The notes under the pieces were generated by a model, which had not been told where the DNA came from, ran no database searches, and worked only from the letters and a program-made list of their open reading frames with translations. The translations under genes were made by a program, and so were the position numbers. Of a DNA stretch of 64,000 bases, positions 61,590 through 64,000 are shown piece after piece; position 1 is the first letter of the stretch, and every line of letters starts with the position of its first letter. Source of the DNA: Brasilonema sp. CT11 (lineage in GTDB: Bacteria > Cyanobacteriota > Cyanobacteriia > Cyanobacteriales > Nostocaceae). The DNA lies in NCBI RefSeq assembly GCF_017982655.1, contig NZ_JABXYX010000015.1, positions 1-64,000 of the forward strand, given 5' to 3'.

Positions 61590-62432
61590 TTATTCGTCGT
61601 GCGCAAAGCGGCGGTAGAGGTAGTCAAGGACGTGGTTCCGCAGTCTGTAGTATTCTGGATCTTCCATAATCCGGGCGCGATCGCGCGGACGAGGAAAAGG
61701 AATTTGGATATCTTCACCAATTTTGGCAGCAGGTCCGTTAGTCATCATTACTAAACGGTCTGCTAGGAATAGTGCTTCATCAATGTCGTGAGTAATCATC
61801 AACACTGTGCATCGTCGTTCGTTCCAAATTTTCAACAATTCTTCTTGCAATTCTTCTTTGGTGATTGCATCTAATGCCCCAAAAGGTTCATCTAAGATTA
61901 AAACTTGGGGACGAATTGCTAAAGCGCGGGCGATCGCAACCCGCTGTTTCATCCCCCCAGAAATTTGCGTTGGTTTTTTGTCAGCAGCTTCTGTGAGTCC
62001 CACCAGTGCTAAATGTTCGCGTACAATTGCTGCCTTTTGTGCTTTTGGCTGATTTGGGAAAACGGCGTTAATCGCTAAGTAAATGTTTTCAGAAGCTGTC
62101 AACCAGGGTAACAAAGCATAGTTCTGGAATACCATCATTCTATCTGGTCCTGGTTGAGTGATGGGTTTGGAGTTGAGTAGCACTGATCCGTGGCTGGGTG
62201 TGGCGAACCCAGCAACCATGTTCAATAGAGTTGATTTACCACAACCAGAGTGACCGATGACGCAGATAAACTCGCCCTCATTCACGGTGAGGTTCACGTC
62301 TTGTAGGACTGTATAAGGACCTTTCGCTGTGGGATAGATTTTGGAAACGTTCTCAATCAGTAAAAAAGGATTTTGGTGTGTGGCTGTTGCCCCGGACTGT
62401 CTGTAAGTGTTAGAAAAAGTGCGCTCGTACAT
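61590..62432 (-). CDS. nrtD: Nitrate/nitrite ABC transporter ATPase NrtD
   Basis: The 280-residue ATPase shows Walker A GHSGCGKSTLLNMVAGF, FQNYALLPWLTASENI, signature ISGGMKQRVAIARALA, Walker B VLILDEPFGALDAITKEELQ and ITHDIDEALFLADR. It ends with DPEYYRLRNHVLDYLYRRFA, as in NrtD/CmpD. The first good ATG is at 62432 (MYERTFSNTYR). It energises high-affinity nitrate uptake with NrtB and NrtC in the plasma membrane. It lies 46 bp after nrtC on the same strand. CmpD (bicarbonate) is the alternative; narB is not seen downstream in the window. Confidence 0.85.
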   Translation of the reverse strand: MYERTFSNTYRQSGATATHQNPFLLIENVSKIYPTAKGPYTVLQDVNLTVNEGEFICVIGHSGCGKSTLLNMVAGFATPSHGSVLLNSKPITQPGPDRMMVFQNYALLPWLTASENIYLAINAVFPNQPKAQKAAIVREHLALVGLTEAADKKPTQISGGMKQRVAIARALAIRPQVLILDEPFGALDAITKEELQEELLKIWNERRCTVLMITHDIDEALFLADRLVMMTNGPAAKIGEDIQIPFPRPRDRARIMEDPEYYRLRNHVLDYLYRRFAHDE

Positions 62433-62478
62433 GTCAGTATTTCCCAATTCAAAATTCAGAATCAAAAATCTACAATTC

Positions 62479-64000
62479 TCAAGAAACTGCCGAAATCTGG
62501 CGTGAGTTAATGACAACTTCTGCTATTGACACATTGCGTTTAATGTCGAGACTGTTGAGATAGGCGATAGGGTCATCAGCATTAAACACACTACCGTCAA
62601 ATAACTCGATGGGACCACGATGATACTTCATATCAAGTAGACCGAGTTCTCGTGCTGCGGTACTAAACACACTAACTCGACAAACTCGTTCCAGGATTTC
62701 TAACCAGTTCCGGGGGAAGGGAATATCTTCCCAACGTGCCATCTGAGTCATCATCCACAGATGTTCTGTTCGACTGGGACGATTCACACCATCTCCGAAA
62801 AATAGGTGGTGGGCATACTGCCGCATTGGTTGTTCTAGACTACATACGTAGGAGTTTGGATCGCCAAGTTGGATGTAATCCTCACTTGTACTGACATACT
62901 CCCGCCCAGATAAAATTTGGCGAACTTCCTGAAAATTCTTCTCATCAGCGCAGTATTGACAAGCCTCCAACAAGGCTTTGACTAAGGCGATGTGGGTGTT
63001 AGGATAAGCATTTGCCCAGTCTTCCCGAACTCCTAAAACTTTGCCTGGGTGTCCTTGCCATATTTCCAAATCTGTAGCGATAGTAAAGCCAACACCTTCC
63101 ATTGACGCCCTGAGGTTCCAAGGTTCACCCACACAGTAACCATCAATAGTCCCTGCTTGCAAGTCAACCACCATTTGAGCTGGAGGAATCGTTTTCAGGG
63201 AAACATCATAGTCAGGATCAATTCCACCAGCTGCTAACCAGTAACGCAACAGCATGTTGTGCATCGAGGAAGGATGAACCATCCCGAGAGTATGACGTTG
63301 ATCTGTAGAATATTGCAGCAATCGTCTAAAGTCTGCCAGGGAATATATTCCTTGGTCATAAAAACGTTTATCCAGGGTGATAGCATTACCATTACGGGTG
63401 AGAGTAAGAGCGCTAACAACTGGTACAGGACGACCTTTATCGCCTCCCACTGTCATCCAAACTGGCATCCCAGAAGGCATTTGCGCTGCATCTAAATATC
63501 CGCCACTAATACCATCGGTAATTCCGCGCCAACTCGCTTCGCGCACCAGAGTCACTTCATCTAAACCATGTTTGGCGAAGAAACCCTTTTCTTTAGCGAC
63601 AGCCAGAGGGGCGCAAGCAGTCAGAGGAAGGAAACCAATTTCCAGGTTCACTTTTTCTAAACCATGACGGGCGATCGCTGCTGTTTTCCTTGCCCTAATT
63701 TTCTTAATCCGTTTTTGTTGATTCAGGAAGTAAATCATCTCACTGCGCAAGCTGTAGTAGCTAGGATGTTCTACCACTTCCATCCGCCTGCGAGGTCGAG
63801 GAATATCCACCTCCAAAATGTCTCCAATTTTGGATTCTGGTCCGTTTGTCAGCATCACAATTCGGTCGGACAACAGCACCGCTTCATCGACATCGTGAGT
63901 CACCATAACAGCAGTGACTTGGTTTTCTTGACAAATTTGCATCAACTGTTCTTGCAAGTTACCACGTGTGAGTGCATCTAACGCTCCAAACGGTTCATCC
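62479..64000 (-). CDS. nrtC: Nitrate/nitrite ABC transporter NrtC: ATPase fused to NrtA-like domain (5' end outside window)
   Basis: Only the 3' part is present; the frame enters from the right edge with EPFGALDALTRGNLQEQL, MVTHDVDEAVLLSDR (Walker B to H-loop). It continues into a linker and an NrtA-like substrate-binding domain: LEIGFLPLTACAPLAVAKEK, SWRGITDGISGGYLDAAQMP, TIDGYCVGEPWNLRASMEGV. This fusion is diagnostic for NrtC/CmpC; the C-terminal domain senses nitrate and mediates inhibition of uptake. nrtD follows. Nitrate is preferred over bicarbonate by similarity but not proven. Confidence 0.88.
   Translation of the reverse strand, partial: DEPFGALDALTRGNLQEQLMQICQENQVTAVMVTHDVDEAVLLSDRIVMLTNGPESKIGDILEVDIPRPRRRMEVVEHPSYYSLRSEMIYFLNQQKRIKKIRARKTAAIARHGLEKVNLEIGFLPLTACAPLAVAKEKGFFAKHGLDEVTLVREASWRGITDGISGGYLDAAQMPSGMPVWMTVGGDKGRPVPVVSALTLTRNGNAITLDKRFYDQGIYSLADFRRLLQYSTDQRHTLGMVHPSSMHNMLLRYWLAAGGIDPDYDVSLKTIPPAQMVVDLQAGTIDGYCVGEPWNLRASMEGVGFTIATDLEIWQGHPGKVLGVREDWANAYPNTHIALVKALLEACQYCADEKNFQEVRQILSGREYVSTSEDYIQLGDPNSYVCSLEQPMRQYAHHLFFGDGVNRPSRTEHLWMMTQMARWEDIPFPRNWLEILERVCRVSVFSTAARELGLLDMKYHRGPIELFDGSVFNADDPIAYLNSLDIKRNVSIAEVVINSRQISAVS

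Overview
This window looks like chromosome of a filamentous, probably heterocyst-forming cyanobacterium (Nostocales in the broad sense). The evidence is the photosystem II genes psbI, psbN and psbH, the nitrate-transport genes nrtC and nrtD, the cyanobacterial SufR-sufBCDS locus, many HIP1 octamers (GCGATCGC), heptameric tandem repeats, and small dispersed repeats sitting inside HIP1 sites. I cannot fix the genus from sequence alone. All functions are inferred by reading protein motifs; no database search was run.

Layout. 1-3.8 kb is a decayed transposon zone: a transposase start at the left edge and three transposase remnants around a GHL10-type secreted glycosyl hydrolase. 3.8-10.7 kb is an accessory block on the minus strand: an HPP membrane protein, an acyl-CoA-synthetase-like ligase, a cupin, a tautomerase, a heme-oxygenase-fold (diiron-type) protein, a 65-residue peptide, a methyltransferase and a 57-residue peptide. 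A 45-bp element is repeated four times among these genes, so the block may be a small natural-product locus. 10.9-22.4 kb holds a large multi-domain response regulator, a PotA-like ATPase, two tandem PBP2 transpeptidases, an M15 peptidase, an AEC permease and a broken SLH-domain gene. 22.5-45.4 kb is mainly housekeeping: dxs, psbI, an LptD-like DUF3769 protein, a PNPOx/GNAT/MocR group, an alpha-mannosidase riddled with in-frame repeats, psbN/psbH, tatA, pth, rpsU, rsmI, a TrpB2-PfkB-CysQ run, an ABC ATPase, a TPR protein and a YbjQ protein.

46.7-50.4 kb is the most interesting part: a divergent pair of a NACHT NTPase and a CHAT (caspase-like) protein. Both begin with the same short motif (VNAxxIGGDI), which suggests homotypic prion/amyloid-type signalling between a sensor and a protease effector. 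The NACHT protein carries about 30 GLIx units in three membrane blocks, encoded by 12-bp repeats, and ends in a zinc ribbon. MITEs with GGGAGCATCCC termini flank the CHAT gene on both sides. One of them landed exactly in its stop codon, with a 9-bp target duplication, without changing the protein.

50.9-56.8 kb is the Fe-S assembly locus, with sufR divergent from sufB-C-D-S and two CAAC-N6-GTTG operators between them. 57.3-59.4 kb is groES-groEL. The right end holds two small exported or membrane proteins and the nrtD and nrtC genes; nrtC is cut by the window edge.

A theme across the window is the density of very small mobile repeats. Several are inside genes, where they are mostly tolerated in frame (response regulator, alpha-mannosidase, sufD, the 30.9-kb hypothetical gene) and once destructive (the SLH gene).
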